Positions 52,471 through 64,000 of a stretch of DNA of 64,000 bases are shown piece after piece. The notes beneath the pieces are model-generated. The model was not told the origin of the DNA. It saw only the letters and a list, made by a program, of their open reading frames with translations, and searched no databases. This DNA comes from Lepraria neglecta (taxonomy: Eukaryota; Ascomycota; Lecanoromycetes; Lecanorales; Stereocaulaceae), in the NCBI GenBank assembly GCA_033220425.1, contig CM065647.1:248001-312000 (forward strand). Reading direction: 5' to 3'. The first letter of the stretch is position 1; each line of letters opens with the position of its first letter. The translations under genes were made by a program, and so were the position numbers.

Positions 52471-55323
52471 ATGGCGTCCCACTTCGACGATGAAGAGCTC
52501 TCCATGTCCCTCTCGAGGCCCACAGCAGAACGACAAGGTCAACGACAAGCTCCGCCCAGAGCAGGAAATTCGAGATCTCATGAGGTAGCCGCCCAAGTAG
52601 CCAAGCTCCCCAGTGATCGCCGAACTGCACAGCGGATAGGGGTATACGATGTGAAGAAGACCTTGGGAGAGGGATCATTCGGCAAAGTCAAGCTCGCAAC
52701 GCATCGTATGAGCGGACAGGAAGTTGCATTGAAGATCATTTCGCGCAAGAAGCTCATTTCCAAGGACATGGCTGGAAGAGTTGAGAGAGAGATACAATAC
52801 CTACAGCTGTTGAGACACCCGCACATCATCAAGCTGTAAATATCTCTTGGTCTTGTTAGGGACAGAGATAGGGGCTAATCATTCCTAGGTACACGGTGAT
52901 AACAACGCCCACAGACATTATCATGGTGCTAGAATACGCGGGAGGAGAGCTTTTCGACTACCTGGTCAAGCATGGAAAGATGGCAGAAACAAAAGCTCGC
53001 CGCTTCTTCCAACAGATCGTCTGTGCGGTAGAATACTGTCATCGCCACAAGATAGTGCATAGAGACCTGAAACCCGAGAACTTACTGCTCGATGAGAATC
53101 TCAACGTCAAGATTGCTGATTTTGGTTTGAGCAATATCATGACCGATGGCAATTTCTTGAAGACTAGCTGCGGAAGCCCCAACTACGCTGCTCCTGAAGT
53201 CATCTCCGGCAAGCTTTATGCTGGGCCTGAAGTAGACGTCTGGAGCTGCGGTGTCATATTGTACGTCTTGTTGGTTGGCCGGCTCCCTTTCGATGACGAG
53301 TATATACCCGACCTCTTCAGGAAGATTTCTTCTGGCACCTACTCAACACCTTCTTTCGTTTCAGCCGGCGCGAGGCATATTATTCACAAGATGCTGAAAG
53401 TGAACCCAACACAACGGATCACTGTCCAGGACATCCGCCAAGACGCGTGGTTCAACGAGGGTCTAGCCGATTATCTCAAGCAGCCAGTCGAGGAATTCAT
53501 TGATACTGGAGTAGATCCCAATAAGGCTATAGATCCTCGGAAATTGGCGCCAGGCAAGCCACTGGCAGTACAAGAACAGATTCACGAGTCCGTCATCGGA
53601 AAGCTTGGGAAGACTATGGGCTATGCCAAGGACGACGTGCAGGATGCATTGGGCAAGGATGAACCAAACGCTATTAAGGATGCGTATCTGATTGTGAGAG
53701 AGAATCAAATCATGCAAGAGAATCGTAAGTGCACCCCTGCTCCTAATCGGTGGTCTCCGTGCATCAAGTTCAGAGGTCAGGTGATGATCTTCCGCTTCAC
53801 TTCTCTACCTACTGGTGATTGGTGGTGCACCATCCTTACATTTTTGTGGGGGGCTAACAACACATATCACAGCTGGAATCAGCAAAGGAGAGAACTTGGG
53901 CTTCCTAGCAACCTCACCACCAGCGTGGAATCCAAATATGCCACCTACTCCGGTACCCATGTCATCACCTTTGGCTGCTGCAGCTCAGATACATGCCACT
54001 ACTATATCATCCACCAGCAACGCCCAGCAGCAACGTGAGGCCCAAGCTCGCCCGGGCGATGCTCCAACAGCACAGGAATCCGCGGTCTCTCAGGAGGCTC
54101 CTACCGACACCACACGCGACGAACAGCCCCTGAAAGAATATGTCAGCAAGATCGGCATCCTAACGACAAGCCTGCCAATGTACCACAATCAACTTATGGA
54201 CATGAAGAGGGCGGATAAAAAGCGTAGGCAAGCGGAGGCGAAGGGAGAACCTCTCGCGCCTCGTGAGGCAGAAATGCTTTCGAAGATGTCCCTCGGCGTT
54301 GGCCCTGACGAGCAGCAGTCAGAGGAGCAACAAGCCGAGACTGCTCGTCGTTTAAAGCCTCATTCTCGTTCTACGGTTCAGATTCACGCCATACTGTCCA
54401 AAGCCTCTCAGAATCCGGAGGAAGTCCCAGCACATCCTGCCAAGTCAAAAGGTCGGAGTACCAGGTGGCAATTCGGCATTCGCAGCAAGAACGAGCCCGT
54501 GGATGCTGTCAAGTGCCTCTACAAGGCTCTGAAGTCTATGGGAGATTGTCAATGGCATGTCTCACCGCCAAGAAGCCAGTCAGAAGAATTCAGCAGGAAG
54601 AGCGACGGTCCTTTTCCCGTGAATGTTGCTGGAGCTACTCATCTCCATGCTGGGGAGTCCACGCTCTCTGAAAGCCCAGAAAAGGATAGACACCGCATAC
54701 ATGACGCCCATACTGCTGCAGACAACCGTTCAGGTTTCGGTGGTGATGACACCCCTACCTCTCGCACTTCTTCCGACAAGACTCCTGTAAATGACGACAC
54801 AGATAGCGAGAACGACGACGATGTCGACATTTACCACCCCCCACCCGGCTACTTCCCCAAAGATCCATGGTGTATCCACGTACGCTGGGAGAAGAAAGGC
54901 ATGTCTCCACCCGGCGTCATCTCCAGCAACTCGGCCCGTAGCAGCCGCGTCGATCTCGGTAGTAATGACGGATCAGGACATCGTGGTAGTATCGCCCTCG
55001 GCAGCTTGAGTTCAGCAGCCGGCTCCACCACTAGCGTCGCCGAAGTCGAGCCTCTCACCAAATTCGATACAGATACAGCCTGCTTCGTCTATTTGGACCT
55101 TCAGATCTATGTGCTGGAGGAAAATGTTTACTTGGTGGACTTCAAGTGTGCGGGATACGAATCAATTGTGGGAAGCAGGGATGTCATGAACAAGAAGGGT
55201 GAGACGATCACTGAGTACATTGGGTCTGGGTTGAGGATTGCCGACAAGGACGTTACCAGCCCTCAGCCCTTCCTTGATCTTGCCAACAAGCTGGTTATCT
55301 ACCTTGCGAAAGGAAACCAGTGA
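52471..55323 (+). CDS. snf1: SNF1/AMPK catalytic alpha subunit protein kinase
   Basis: Three exons, 52471..52835, 52889..53724 and 53873..55323, give 883 aa. The kinase domain starts at about residue 59 with GEGSFGKVKLA and ATP-binding Lys in VALKII (residue 88). HRDLKPEN is at 179-186, DFG at 199-201, and activation-loop Thr214 lies in LKTSCGSPNYAAPE. After the kinase comes the autoinhibitory UBA-like segment, then a long Ser/Pro/Gln-rich linker. The C-terminal adenylate-sensor-like domain ends FLDLANKLVIYLAKGNQ and contains WQFGIRSKNEPVDAVKCLYK. Snf1 is activated when glucose falls and derepresses alternative carbon use, often through phosphorylation of Mig1/CreA; it forms a trimer with beta and gamma subunits. 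The linker carries extra acidic segments. Confidence 0.96.
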
Positions 55324-56871
55324 GGACCGCTATTCAGGAATATTTTGCGGAATCAAAAATCGATGCCGGCCGCCACCCTGCATGAGGTAACACGACCATT
55401 TCCAGTAAAAAGGTATCAAAATGAGCTATGATGATAAAGAGCCAAGACCAAGTATTTAGCGCAGGCGCTCAGGGCTATTTTCATTGCACGGTGTTTACAA
55501 AGTCATGTCAACGAGAGATACCATGCCAGCGAAAGGCTTACGGCCACATTTGGATGAATTTTCAGTGAAGGTAGTATTCAGCATTCTAGATACACCAGAT
55601 GGCTCCACTCAATTGACAGCCGTTTCACCCATTGCTGTTGTATACATTGTGCAGCGATCATGGTTGCGTTGTGTATTAAGATGAATGTTCTTGATGTGTG
55701 TTTGTGGGATTATTCGATGGATGGGAAGAATCTTTTCAAAGAGCTTTGCTTGAGACTTTCTGCTGTGTGTGCTTTGGATTCAGGAAGATTTGAAGGATGA
55801 ACTGCATTGCAAAAATGAGTCCCCACGCCTTCTTTTTATATTCGACCCCGTCGTCTCTGGACCTGAATGACGTATGCGAGAGCAACATGAAATGACCCAA
55901 TGTTAGGAAGATCGCAAGGCTATATTAGACCTTTTGGGGAAATTCACGAGAGCTAGTCGTCATAATCTGAATTGGCGTGTCGCAAGACCAAGAGATCTAC
56001 CGGCCACTGATGCAAGGTATGCAGATCGAGGGTAGATTGCGTCCTGACACCCAGTGGTGTGTGACACTTCAGGTTGCGATATAGTCGTCATGTTTTGGAT
56101 TAGGCGTGTCTCAGTATCATGAAGCCACTAATGCAAGGTGCGCAGGGTCAGGATCGATGGTAAGTTCAGGTTCTATACCTAGTGCATCCTAGCGCTAGAG
56201 GTCGCGATATCTGCCCAAAATGGTAAGACCGTGCGAGGCTGAGCTTGGCGGAGATGCGGCCTCGCCGAACTTCTTAATTTGCGGAAGCCCCTAAAACACT
56301 GCGAAACAGTCTGGAAAAGCGACCTGTTCTGTCGATGGTCCCAGCCCTTTGGTGATGAATGATACCATCGTACTGGCGTTGTAAGACTATCTGGTCAGTT
56401 CCGCGATAACTGGCACTCTAATAGCTACTATCTTCCCTGAAGTTGGAATGTACGGTTAATAAGTCGCAGATCCTAGATCTGGATGTGAGGGAAATTGACA
56501 TATATCATGCAGCCGGAACGGACCTACACTGCATGCTACCGTGGAGGCTACTGACCAATGGCAATCAAGCATACCGAGGCCACGAACTATGCTTAGCGGA
56601 AGGTTGATAACTGCATAGATTACTAGCAAATTTTCTCATGGATCCGACAACTAGTGAGAGGTGTTTTGGTGGCGGCAGGGGATGTTCTAACAGCTATTAG
56701 CTCTGCATGGATGATTGCGTAGTCATTAGGATCGGATCTCGCTAATAGAATTCATTTCGTCTTCAGCCAAGCATGTATCATGGGTATCTAGTCTTATGTA
56801 CAAGCGCAAGCAAGGGTATCAATCAATATCAAACCATCCCCGGATATAATCCCACATAACTAATCCCTCAA
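55324..56871. other. Convergent intergenic region, 1.55 kb
   Basis: Between the 3' ends of SNF1 and the small zinc-binding protein. Related short segments recur at about 55925..56050 and 56060..56170 (GAATTGGCGTGTC.., GATTAGGCGTGTC.., each followed by ..CCACTGATGCAAGG or CCACTAATGCAAGG). These look like a degenerate direct repeat about 120 bp apart. No gene. Confidence 0.5.
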
Positions 56872-57359
56872 TTAATCTCTATCTTTCCTCTTCGTTCCTT
56901 TCGCCGCACCACCCCTTCCCTTCGCCGCAACAACAGGTCTCTTCCCCATCCTCACACTCTCCTCAGCAACCCACTCCAAAATCTCCCCGGGCACATCAGC
57001 GATCCTCTTTCTTTTCGGCGCCACCGACTCAAACACCTCTTGCACCCTAGCCTGCGCATTCTCTCTCGAAGCCTCCTCGACTTTCCATCGTCTCGCAATT
57101 TCTTCCTCCTCTTTACTCTCCATGCGGTGGAAACTAGCGTGGTGGCCGCACCCGTCGCAGTCGAAGCTTGTGGCTGCTTTGAGGGGGTGGATCATGAAGC
57201 GGTAGCAGGCGCAGGAGGAGACCATGGAGGTTTTTTGGGAGCAGGGGCCTCGTGGGGGGACATATTCCATCTATAGGACAGTCAGTATTGCATAAGTTGA
57301 GTGCTGGGGAAGGAGCGTACTTGAGCCCAGATGTTTGGCTGTTGTTGCGTAGCTGCCAT
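56872..57359 (-). CDS. Small zinc-knuckle-like conserved fungal protein
   Basis: Exons complement(57321..57359) and complement(56872..57270) give 145 aa. It starts MAATQQQPNIWAQMEYVPPR. A Cys/His cluster follows: SSCACYRF, then FDCDGCGHHASFHRMES, i.e. CxxCxHHxxxH, likely one zinc site. The rest is a charged helix (EEEEIARRWKVEEASRENAQ) and a basic tail (KRKRIADVPGEILEW, then GAAKGTKRKDRD) suited to a nuclear protein. I recognise the CDGCGHH pattern as recurring in short fungal proteins but know no function. Joining at the 57271..57320 intron keeps frame from the ATG. Confidence 0.75.
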
Positions 57360-58461
57360 GACTGAGGCGGCGGTATTTGTGACCGAGTCAAGTTGTTTTG
57401 GAGGTCATCAGAGAGACTGAAAGCAACAGGATAAACAGTTTCTCTATGCCATGTCAAGGTTTGGTAGATGTCTGGTCGATATGGTGGTTGCGAGTCTTCA
57501 CTATTGGTTTGTTTACATTGGTGTTCACTGGGGAACACGCTTCTTGGCACTTCTTGGCAATTTCTTCCATCACACCTGCCGAGTGAGTAAACTAACAAAG
57601 CCTTACTTTGTCTTCAAGCGCAGCATACATCTCTCAATCGAGTATGATATTGTTGTGAGAAAAATCTCTAACGCACAGAGTCCACTCCCTCCGTTATTGC
57701 TCCCACACTTTTTAAACATTCTGCTACTCTACCAATATTCTACGAAAAGCCAGAAGGACCTTTTGAGGAAGGATCCATCTTGCGTGAATGTATCGGCCTG
57801 CCTTCTAGCATCATGTTTCCAACATCACACCACAAGAATCGGTTAGTTGCACTGAGACATGCGGCGAGGTGTGCTGCAGACCTTTGGTTTCCTCACTGTG
57901 ACTTCGAACAAGAGCACTGCAGCAGCCTGCCTATTCTATGACAGTTGCAGTCCTCGGAGTGTTACTAAAACGTGGCGTGAATATCTAGACCTTATTCTCG
58001 GAGGCCACGATGATACTTGATATGTCAGGACCCGTTCATGTGGGTAGTCAGCAAAATTTCACTAACTCGCCGAATCTCACCGAACCTCCGTTGTATTGCA
58101 TATGCTTCCTCATTCAGGCACCCCCGAAACAGGCGAGGCAGTTGCATTGTCCTGGTTGGTCCCGATCCACTTTGTTCTGGTCAAGCTTTACCATCGTACT
58201 CGACGATAATGCGAGCTGATCTTTTCTTCGACTGCTGCGCCCAAAGCTGAAGTACTTTCTCCACACATTAGCATGGACTTCGTCCTATCAAGTGACATTC
58301 TCCGGACATACGCCCAACGGCGTCATGCCGTCTACCCGTTCTAGCTTCGGGGCCAAATCTCTACGAGTAATCTTACATTCTCGGTCTTTATTCCCTTGTC
58401 CTAATAAAGTCCTTGGTGCACTCCTATTCTCGTTCCTCTTGCATGTCCTCACGAAAGAACC
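57360..58461. promoter_or_regulatory. Divergent intergenic region, 1.1 kb
   Basis: Separates two divergent starts. Plus-strand ORFs here (57451..57846, 58010..58250, 58292..58576) have no recognisable content and overlap in several frames; I read the region as promoter plus leader. Confidence 0.4.
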
Positions 58462-59878
58462 ATGGCTAATCCTCAAGCTCCTCCTCTTCCCCTTGGAGGT
58501 GATCGAGACAGGAGCCCTGCACTCGTTGCTGTGTCTGCAATTTCTCTGGGAGTTGCCCTCGTTCTTGTGGCTCTGAGGTTATGCGTTCGAGTAACAATCA
58601 TACGGAAAGTTTGGTGGGATGAGTTCTTTATAATCCTTGGTCTTGTAAGAAACTTTCCGCTGTTAGCAGTATGATCGAGATTGCGATATTAATCTTCGTA
58701 TTAGCTCGTTGCAATCGTAGTCTTCGCTTTCGGTCTGGTCGGCGTCTATGCTGGTGTCGGACGACATATGGCCTATCTAACAATGGACCGCATCATTCGA
58801 GCCGCCAGATACATCGTGCTCGTTCGAGTCATAATCAGCCTTTCGACAATGTTCACCAGGATATCCATCTGCTTTCTCCTTCTTCGCTTCTCGTCCAGGA
58901 AGAAATGGCTTGAATTTGTCATTTACTGCATTATGGGTGCTGTGGTGGTGACCGGTCTATCCTCTGTTTTCCTAGTCGTTGGCCAATGCCGCCCCTTCTC
59001 AAAATCTTGGGATCCGGAGACCCCGGGCAAATGTTGGTCTGTCAACACCCAACTTGCATTCGCGTACTACAACGGCGGTAAGTCCGCATCTCTGATACGG
59101 ATCCAACGACCATCAAAGCTAATATTGACGAAGCTGTTTCTATTCTTTCTGACATGACGCTGGCCTTGCTGCCCACGGTTTTCCTGTGGAATGTCCAGAT
59201 CACTTTTCGCGTCAAGTTTGGTATTTGTTGTCTCATGTCATTGGGTATGTTGTGAGTACTTCGCTCTTGGATAAGCATTGTGAGGAAATCGCTGAAGTAG
59301 CCCCACAGTACTGGAATATGTGCTATTGTCAGGACTGTGTTACTGAAGCAACTTGTCGCGTCCGATATAACTTGTAGGGTTTAAGAGCATCCTAAACAAA
59401 TTTTGTGGAAAAGCTAACGCGTCAATCCAGGGAACGTAATAGACGAATCAGTTTGGGCCGTGTAATACATGACCCTCCTACAAGCAACATCACCAAGCTG
59501 ACTTTTCCGACTAGGCTGGAAGCCAACGTCGCAATCATTGCGGCTTGCATCCCAACTCTGAAGCCTCTGAGCAAGCTTTTCTCCAGCACCTTGGTGTCGA
59601 TCCGACAGCGGTATCCCCGAAGGAGTGGGTATATCAGCCAGACGGAGAATGATCAGCCCCTTCAAGACCTTAAGCCATCTCGACCTTCTCGATTCTCGTC
59701 CGCGAACGCCAAGCCGTCAAATAGCACGAGCGAGCGAAGCTCCGTCGGTTCGCAGGATCCGAATGTGATCAAGAAGAAGACGGAGGTTCACATGACGATA
59801 TCTGACGAGGAAGAACAGCTTGGCGGAGTAGAGCACGATTATAGTGTTTTTCCGACAAGTCGAGAGGCGTTTTTCTGA
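58462..59878 (+). CDS. PTH11-like rhodopsin-domain integral membrane protein, copy A
   Basis: Six exons, 58462..58644, 58705..59077, 59134..59251, 59309..59373, 59431..59461 and 59515..59878, give 377 aa. Helices run SAISLGVALVLVALRLCVRV, LVAIVVFAFGLVGVYAGVG, FVIYCIMGAVVVTGLSSVF and so on to EANVAIIAACIPTLKPLSKL. The family marks VWWDEF, GVGRHM, FSKSWDP.TPGKCWS and DMTLALLPTVFLWNVQIT are all in place. This is the fungal rhodopsin domain (formerly SAT4/PTH11-type), seven helices in the plasma membrane. PTH11 itself senses surfaces during infection-structure formation; most relatives have unknown ligands. The Ser/Pro-rich cytoplasmic tail is about 90 residues. Exon 5 is just 31 nt. Confidence 0.88.
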
Positions 59879-60409
59879 TTGTTCGGCGCGTCGTGTACAA
59901 ATAGCTATTTCGGTCTATGGTCAATGTACTTTGGAAGCCGCTCAAAGCTGCGGATCTCTGGCAAACATGCAACAAACAAATGCTTACCATAGCATCTGCG
60001 TTAATGATGAACAGTACCTGCAGACTTCGGAGGCAATAATTGCGCTACGGAGGAATGAATTGAGCCAAAGGACGCCTCGGCATCGCAGGAAATGGACCGA
60101 GATGCTATCTGAGAACAGAGTACGTGCCAACAGGCAGATCGTAGGAGCAGAGCATGGGGAATACAAGGCGATCTGGGAGTGAGATTCGTGTCAAATGATG
60201 TCTTGGAAGCGGGGAAAAGGTAAAACCGGAGGTAATGACCCCGTCGAGTTCTAGACCACTCAATACTGGTAAAGAATCATGCACCCCCAGCTCTCTAGGT
60301 ATAGCACTCGTGCCAACCAAAAAAACCATTTTTGTGAGTGGCAAACGGACGAAAAAGGAGGCCACGACCCCAGAAAGTGCGCTCCATCCCACTCAAAACC
60401 ACGAAGAAA
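59879..60409. other. Convergent intergenic region
   Basis: Between the two convergent PTH11-like genes. Overlapping ORFs without content; nothing supported. Confidence 0.5.
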
Positions 60410-61758
60410 TCATGCCTCTCCAGCTCTCCCTCCAAGCTCAATGTCCTCATAATTTTCATCCCCGATACGCGAAAGTATCTGCAAATCAATTGATGATGGC
60501 CTATCTTCCACCTTGTTCGACTGTTCCGTGTTTACCATGCGCTCTATACTGATGTCTCCACCATTGTACTTGGCCTCCTGAAAGCTAGCATTTTCCGTGA
60601 TGTTATTGTTTGAGCGTAGCAGAGAAGTGCGAAGATGCGACCAGGAGACGCTGCCTTGGCGGGCCATTTTCAGGAAGCCCGGGGCTATGACTGGCAGGCA
60701 GGCAGCCATGACATCGAGGCTTACTTCGAGTGAGCTCCACATGCCACCCCAAGCGTCGGTCCCTAGCGTTCATGGATGTCAATATCTGCAGAGCCATAAG
60801 TGGGCGAGTTCGGTAATGCTTACAGGTGATGTCATCCGCAGATATTCTCCCAATGTAGACCAAGCGGACGATACTGACGATACAGACCCTGCACATCCTG
60901 GTCAGAAATAGTGGATGACTGGGGTTTGAAAGCTGCTCACAAGCCTCCCAAGGAAAAAATAGCCACGAATCCCATTTTCTGCCCGGTGGTGATCTTCTGC
61001 AAATTCCAGATGATGGGTATAGGTATCATGATTATGGCGAAGTCCGTAAAGACGTTCACCGCTCCAGCAGCAATGTAGAAAGCGTCGTTGTTGATGCAAT
61101 GGCCAGCGATGGTCCGATTCCAGAAATACTCAACGGGGATACATTGAGCTATTGTCGAGATACCCGCCCAGAGAAGCCATGTGACGACGAAGAATCCAAC
61201 AGCGTACGTTGCTATCAGGACTCGTCGGACGGGGAAGATACGGTAATAAAGTAGCAGGAGAGACAGTTTGATTACGGGTACGGTGAACGTCCAGACAACC
61301 TCGAAGCCGTAGAGCACCTTTACATAGTTGTCAGCGCATCGTCGACCGTCGAGCTAGAACAGGGAGTCCGCGGTACCTTTAGGTATTGTATAATTTTCTC
61401 CGGTGCCACAGCGTCTGCATGTTTTCCGAGGCCATAGCGCAAACCTGGCGGTGTCAATAGCTGAGCAGTGCGATGGTTTGCATGTGCAATTGTGGCTCTT
61501 TACCAATGAGATTCGAGATGGGAGAGACATAAGACATGACCTGTACCAAATGGCAAATCAGAAACGTTGAAACAATTCCGCTTTGTTTTAAGCTCATACC
61601 AATGCTACCACGATTGTATAATCATCATACCACAGTCCCATACCGGTCATGCGTCGAAAAATTAAGCGAAGCGCAACGGCGAGCGTCGAGAGGAATAGGA
61701 GCATGGTCGCCACTCCAATGATCTGTGGCTGGCGACTTTCGTTCGAATTCACTTCCAT
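60410..61758 (-). CDS. PTH11-like rhodopsin-domain integral membrane protein, copy B
   Basis: Six exons, complement(61600..61758), complement(61504..61540), complement(61377..61444), complement(60941..61317), complement(60824..60897) and complement(60410..60762), give 355 aa. The order of motifs is that of the fungal rhodopsin-domain family: LLFLSTLAVALRLIFRRMTG, WYDDYTIVVAL, GLRYGLGKHADAV, KLSLLLLYYRIFPVRR, IPVEYFWNRTIAGHC, DFAIIMIPIPIIWNLQKIT, VCIVSIVRLVYIGRI and AACLPVIAPGFLK. Seven membrane helices are expected, with a cytoplasmic Ser/Glu-rich tail. It differs clearly from copy A, so the pair is a neighbourhood of two subfamilies rather than a fresh duplication. Ligand unknown. Confidence 0.87.
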
Positions 61759-62691
61759 GACTTCTCAAGTCCTCTTGGAAATCAATTGCTGGGAGCAAGC
61801 ATCCGAAATGTCAGTCCAATGAAATAGACAGCATGTTTTTGGGATTTGCAAGTCGCCGGCTAATTATACTTGTAGTGTTCGAACTGGTTGGGAGGACATT
61901 GGGGGCAGTAGTGGAAAGATCCGGCGAAGATCATTATTTGTGACAGACGGCTAAAGATGATGGTAAACGTGGCGTAGCGTGGTGAAAGTTTAGTACACAC
62001 GCATGCATAATTCTTTTTATTCTTGGCCTATAGCAGGTGCTACCAAGCAGGCCAAGCCAGCATCTTGAGTGGCGGACTAACCATGCCGCAGGTGGTGTGC
62101 TTGGAACACTAGTCTTCGGCTGCCCTCTTCAACCCAATGCGGCTATGGATATGTTAGTGTCACACCTAAGCATGACAGAGCAGTGCCAGAGAATCGGGCC
62201 ATTTGACACGGCAAATATTGGCTTGCAATTGAAAATTAGCGAGAGAAAAGTACATAAGGAGCTTGGCTGCAGGATCTGGGCCGAGTTGAGTTGTCAGATA
62301 AGCGAAGCGGGCGCCTGGCTGAGAGGAATCGGCTGGCATAGACTTGGTTTTTGGTGGTGGGAGGGTGGGACCGGGGCGCAGATTCGTAGGTTCATCCCAC
62401 CCCTCTTCACCATTCTTGGTGGCTTTGAAACATAAATGATGAATCTCATATATCTATTAGAGATCTGGCCACTTGTTGCGGGCCGCGAATGCGAATCTGT
62501 GGATTAGCTGAGCCACCAACGTCATGATTCTTCGTTATTGCCATAACCGAATGCAGAGCGTGCAGTAGCTACGGCACGGGGAAGCTAAGAGCGTTTCCAC
62601 CTGCAGGAAGTGTCCGACTAATCGCGGAATAAACCCAAATTGCAATAATATAGAATCTGTCACCATCAACATTTACCCTCATCAGCATGCT
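61759..62691. promoter_or_regulatory. Divergent intergenic region, 0.93 kb
   Basis: Between the start of PTH11-like copy B and the aldehyde dehydrogenase start. A plus-strand ORF at 62037..62435 has no recognisable content. Presumed promoters for both. Confidence 0.4.
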
Positions 62692-64000
62692 ATGATGGAC
62701 TTTACTTGTTTCAGCAATGTTATTGACGGCAAACCGCGTGGGGCCAAAGTCTCTTATCATGGGATCAATCCAGCCACAGAGGAGCCGCTATTTGAAGTGC
62801 CATGCGCAACGCGAGGAGATCTCGACCATTCTGTGGAGGCGGCCCAGAAAGCCTTTCCCTCCTGGTCTCAAACTCCTTTCGAAGTGCGCTGTAATCTAGT
62901 CAAGAATTATGCAGAAGCGTTCCTCGCCTATGAGAATGATTTCACTGAGCTGCTGATCAAAGAGACCGGGAAACCAGTTAGTTGGGTCTACTCCATCCGT
63001 AGCCTGTTGAAGCGTGAAAGCTGCCAGAGCGCTGACCCGCCCGCAGAGGGACCTCGCAAATAGAGAAGTTCATAGCAGCTATGAATGCCTGATTGGAGCG
63101 AGTGAGTTTGGACTTCGATGAAGGCATTACGGCCAAATCTGATCATCAAATCAGCAACGTGGACGCTGCCGGTAGAGAAATTAGAGGACGATTCCAAGAT
63201 AGCTACCGTGAGATATGTTCCGCTTGGTAATTCTATATCGTTGGCCACGGCCTGCATTTGGCTGACTTAATCAAGGGATTGTGGGCGCAATCTGTCCCTG
63301 GAATTGTAAGACTTTTCTTGCTGGAAGATCAGACACGAATCAAAGCTGAAAGTCATCATTCAGTCCCGATATTACTATGTATGATTCCATTGGCAATCAA
63401 CATTGCAAGATGCTAAATTGAAGCAGCCTTCACGAAGATCGCCGCAGCATTAGTTGCTGGAAACTGCATAATAGTGAAGCCATCGTACGTACTTTAGCCC
63501 TGTGACCATTCTCTTCTGGGAGATTTGCCAATGGTTTAGGCCGTATACACCGTACACAGCCCTCAAAGCTGTTGAAGTTGGCCATGCGATCTTTCCACCA
63601 GGCGTGCTGCAGGTCCTTGGAGGAGATGAGAAACTTGGGCCTTGGATCGTGAGCCATCCAGATATACAGAAAATCTCCTTCACCGGCTCGATACCTACTG
63701 GTAAGAAGATAATGGAAGTGTGCGCGAAAACCTTGAAGCGAGTCACTCTGGAATTGTAAGCAGACATCGATTCCATAAAGGCTGTTGTCCTAGTTCGCTG
63801 ATCAGCACAAGGGGTGGCAACGATGCCTGCATCGTATGTCATGATGTGGACATTCAGAAGACAGCTCCAGCTGTTGTGATGGCAGCGTTCAAGAATTCCG
63901 GTCAAGTGAGTTCTTCCTGTTACTCCTGAAGGGTAGAGGTCTCCAATTTCGCAGGACTTTGGGGACTAATAGCTAAGCGCCAGATCTGCGTTGCCAGTAA
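62692..64000 (+). CDS. Aldehyde dehydrogenase (NAD(P)-dependent), 5' part
   Basis: Runs off the right edge. Supported exons: 62692..62976, one ending 63226 (start near 63095, unresolved), 63276..63305, 63364..63378, 63424..63484, 63540..63755, 63812..63905 and 63984 onward. The spliced protein shows INPATEEPLFEVPCATRGDL, ELLIKETGKP, LPVEKLEDDSKIATVRYVPL, IVGAICPWNFPILL, AALVAGNCIIVKPSPYTPYT, VLQVLGGDEKLG, ISFTGSIPTGKKIMEV and VTLELGGNDA (general-base Glu), NSGQICVAS. These are ALDH-superfamily landmarks in correct order; the catalytic Cys is the C in GQICVAS, just inside the window. The 15-nt exon at 63364..63378 restores FPILL. The segment 62977..63094 could not be spliced cleanly, so a defect there is possible. 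Substrate unknown. Confidence 0.8.

Noticed and set aside
52240-52596. 118-codon minus-strand ORF over the SNF1 leader
   Set aside because: Low-complexity (Trp run from the ACC repeat) and antisense to strong coding sequence; a shadow.

Overview
This is nuclear DNA of a filamentous ascomycete (Pezizomycotina). Genes carry many short GT-AG introns of about 45-250 bp, and the gene set is typical of these fungi: Snf1, RACK1/Cpc2, Cox9, Mim2, Tfb5, Mediator subunit 13, Zn2Cys6 regulators and PTH11-like rhodopsin-domain proteins. A leotiomycete-like lineage would fit, but class cannot be settled from sequence reading alone. Because most genes are split, many real genes (MED13, Tfb5, Cox9, a Cys-rich protein, ALDH) only appear when exons are joined by hand; exon coordinates are given in each entry.

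Left part (1-20.6 kb) is gene-poor and accessory in character. It opens with the 5' part of MED13 on the minus strand. Then come a pyrimidine-rich, repeat-like stretch, a 225-bp TA-flanked MITE, a secreted beta-lactamase-fold serine hydrolase, a Ser/Thr-rich pseudogene with one in-frame TAG, a small Cys-rich protein, a Zn2Cys6 regulator and a GFA/CENP-V-type zinc protein. It closes with a decayed alpha/beta-hydrolase plus vWA-domain gene with four in-frame stops, all explicable as CpA-to-TpA changes. Two introns of that gene are clearly related to each other in sequence (introner-like). A 2.4 kb stretch without a recognisable gene follows.

Middle and right part (20.6-61 kb) is denser and mostly conserved housekeeping: a thioredoxin-reductase-like FAD enzyme; a peroxisomal dienoyl-CoA isomerase; two small membrane proteins; Tfb5; a 927-aa fusion of a (catalytic-Cys-less) isochorismatase-like domain, an AlkB-like dioxygenase and a GST-like domain; an HMCES/SRAP protein divergent from a mitochondrial TPR protein (Mgr3-like); RACK1 with a U24-type C/D snoRNA in its second intron; and Cox9 divergent from Mim2. 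Two tandem paralogous half-zinc-cluster proteins lie next, followed by an Nce102-like MARVEL protein, an MFS transporter with a GC-AG intron, a mitochondrial hypothetical protein, and Snf1 with an upstream ORF.

The right end has two convergent PTH11-like membrane proteins and the 5' part of an aldehyde dehydrogenase containing a 15-nt microexon. No tRNA, rRNA, CRISPR or obvious biosynthetic cluster was seen. The most unusual items are the introner-like intron pair in the decayed hydrolase-vWA gene, the three-domain AlkB fusion with a dead isochorismatase site, the paired half-cluster proteins, and the intron-encoded snoRNA.
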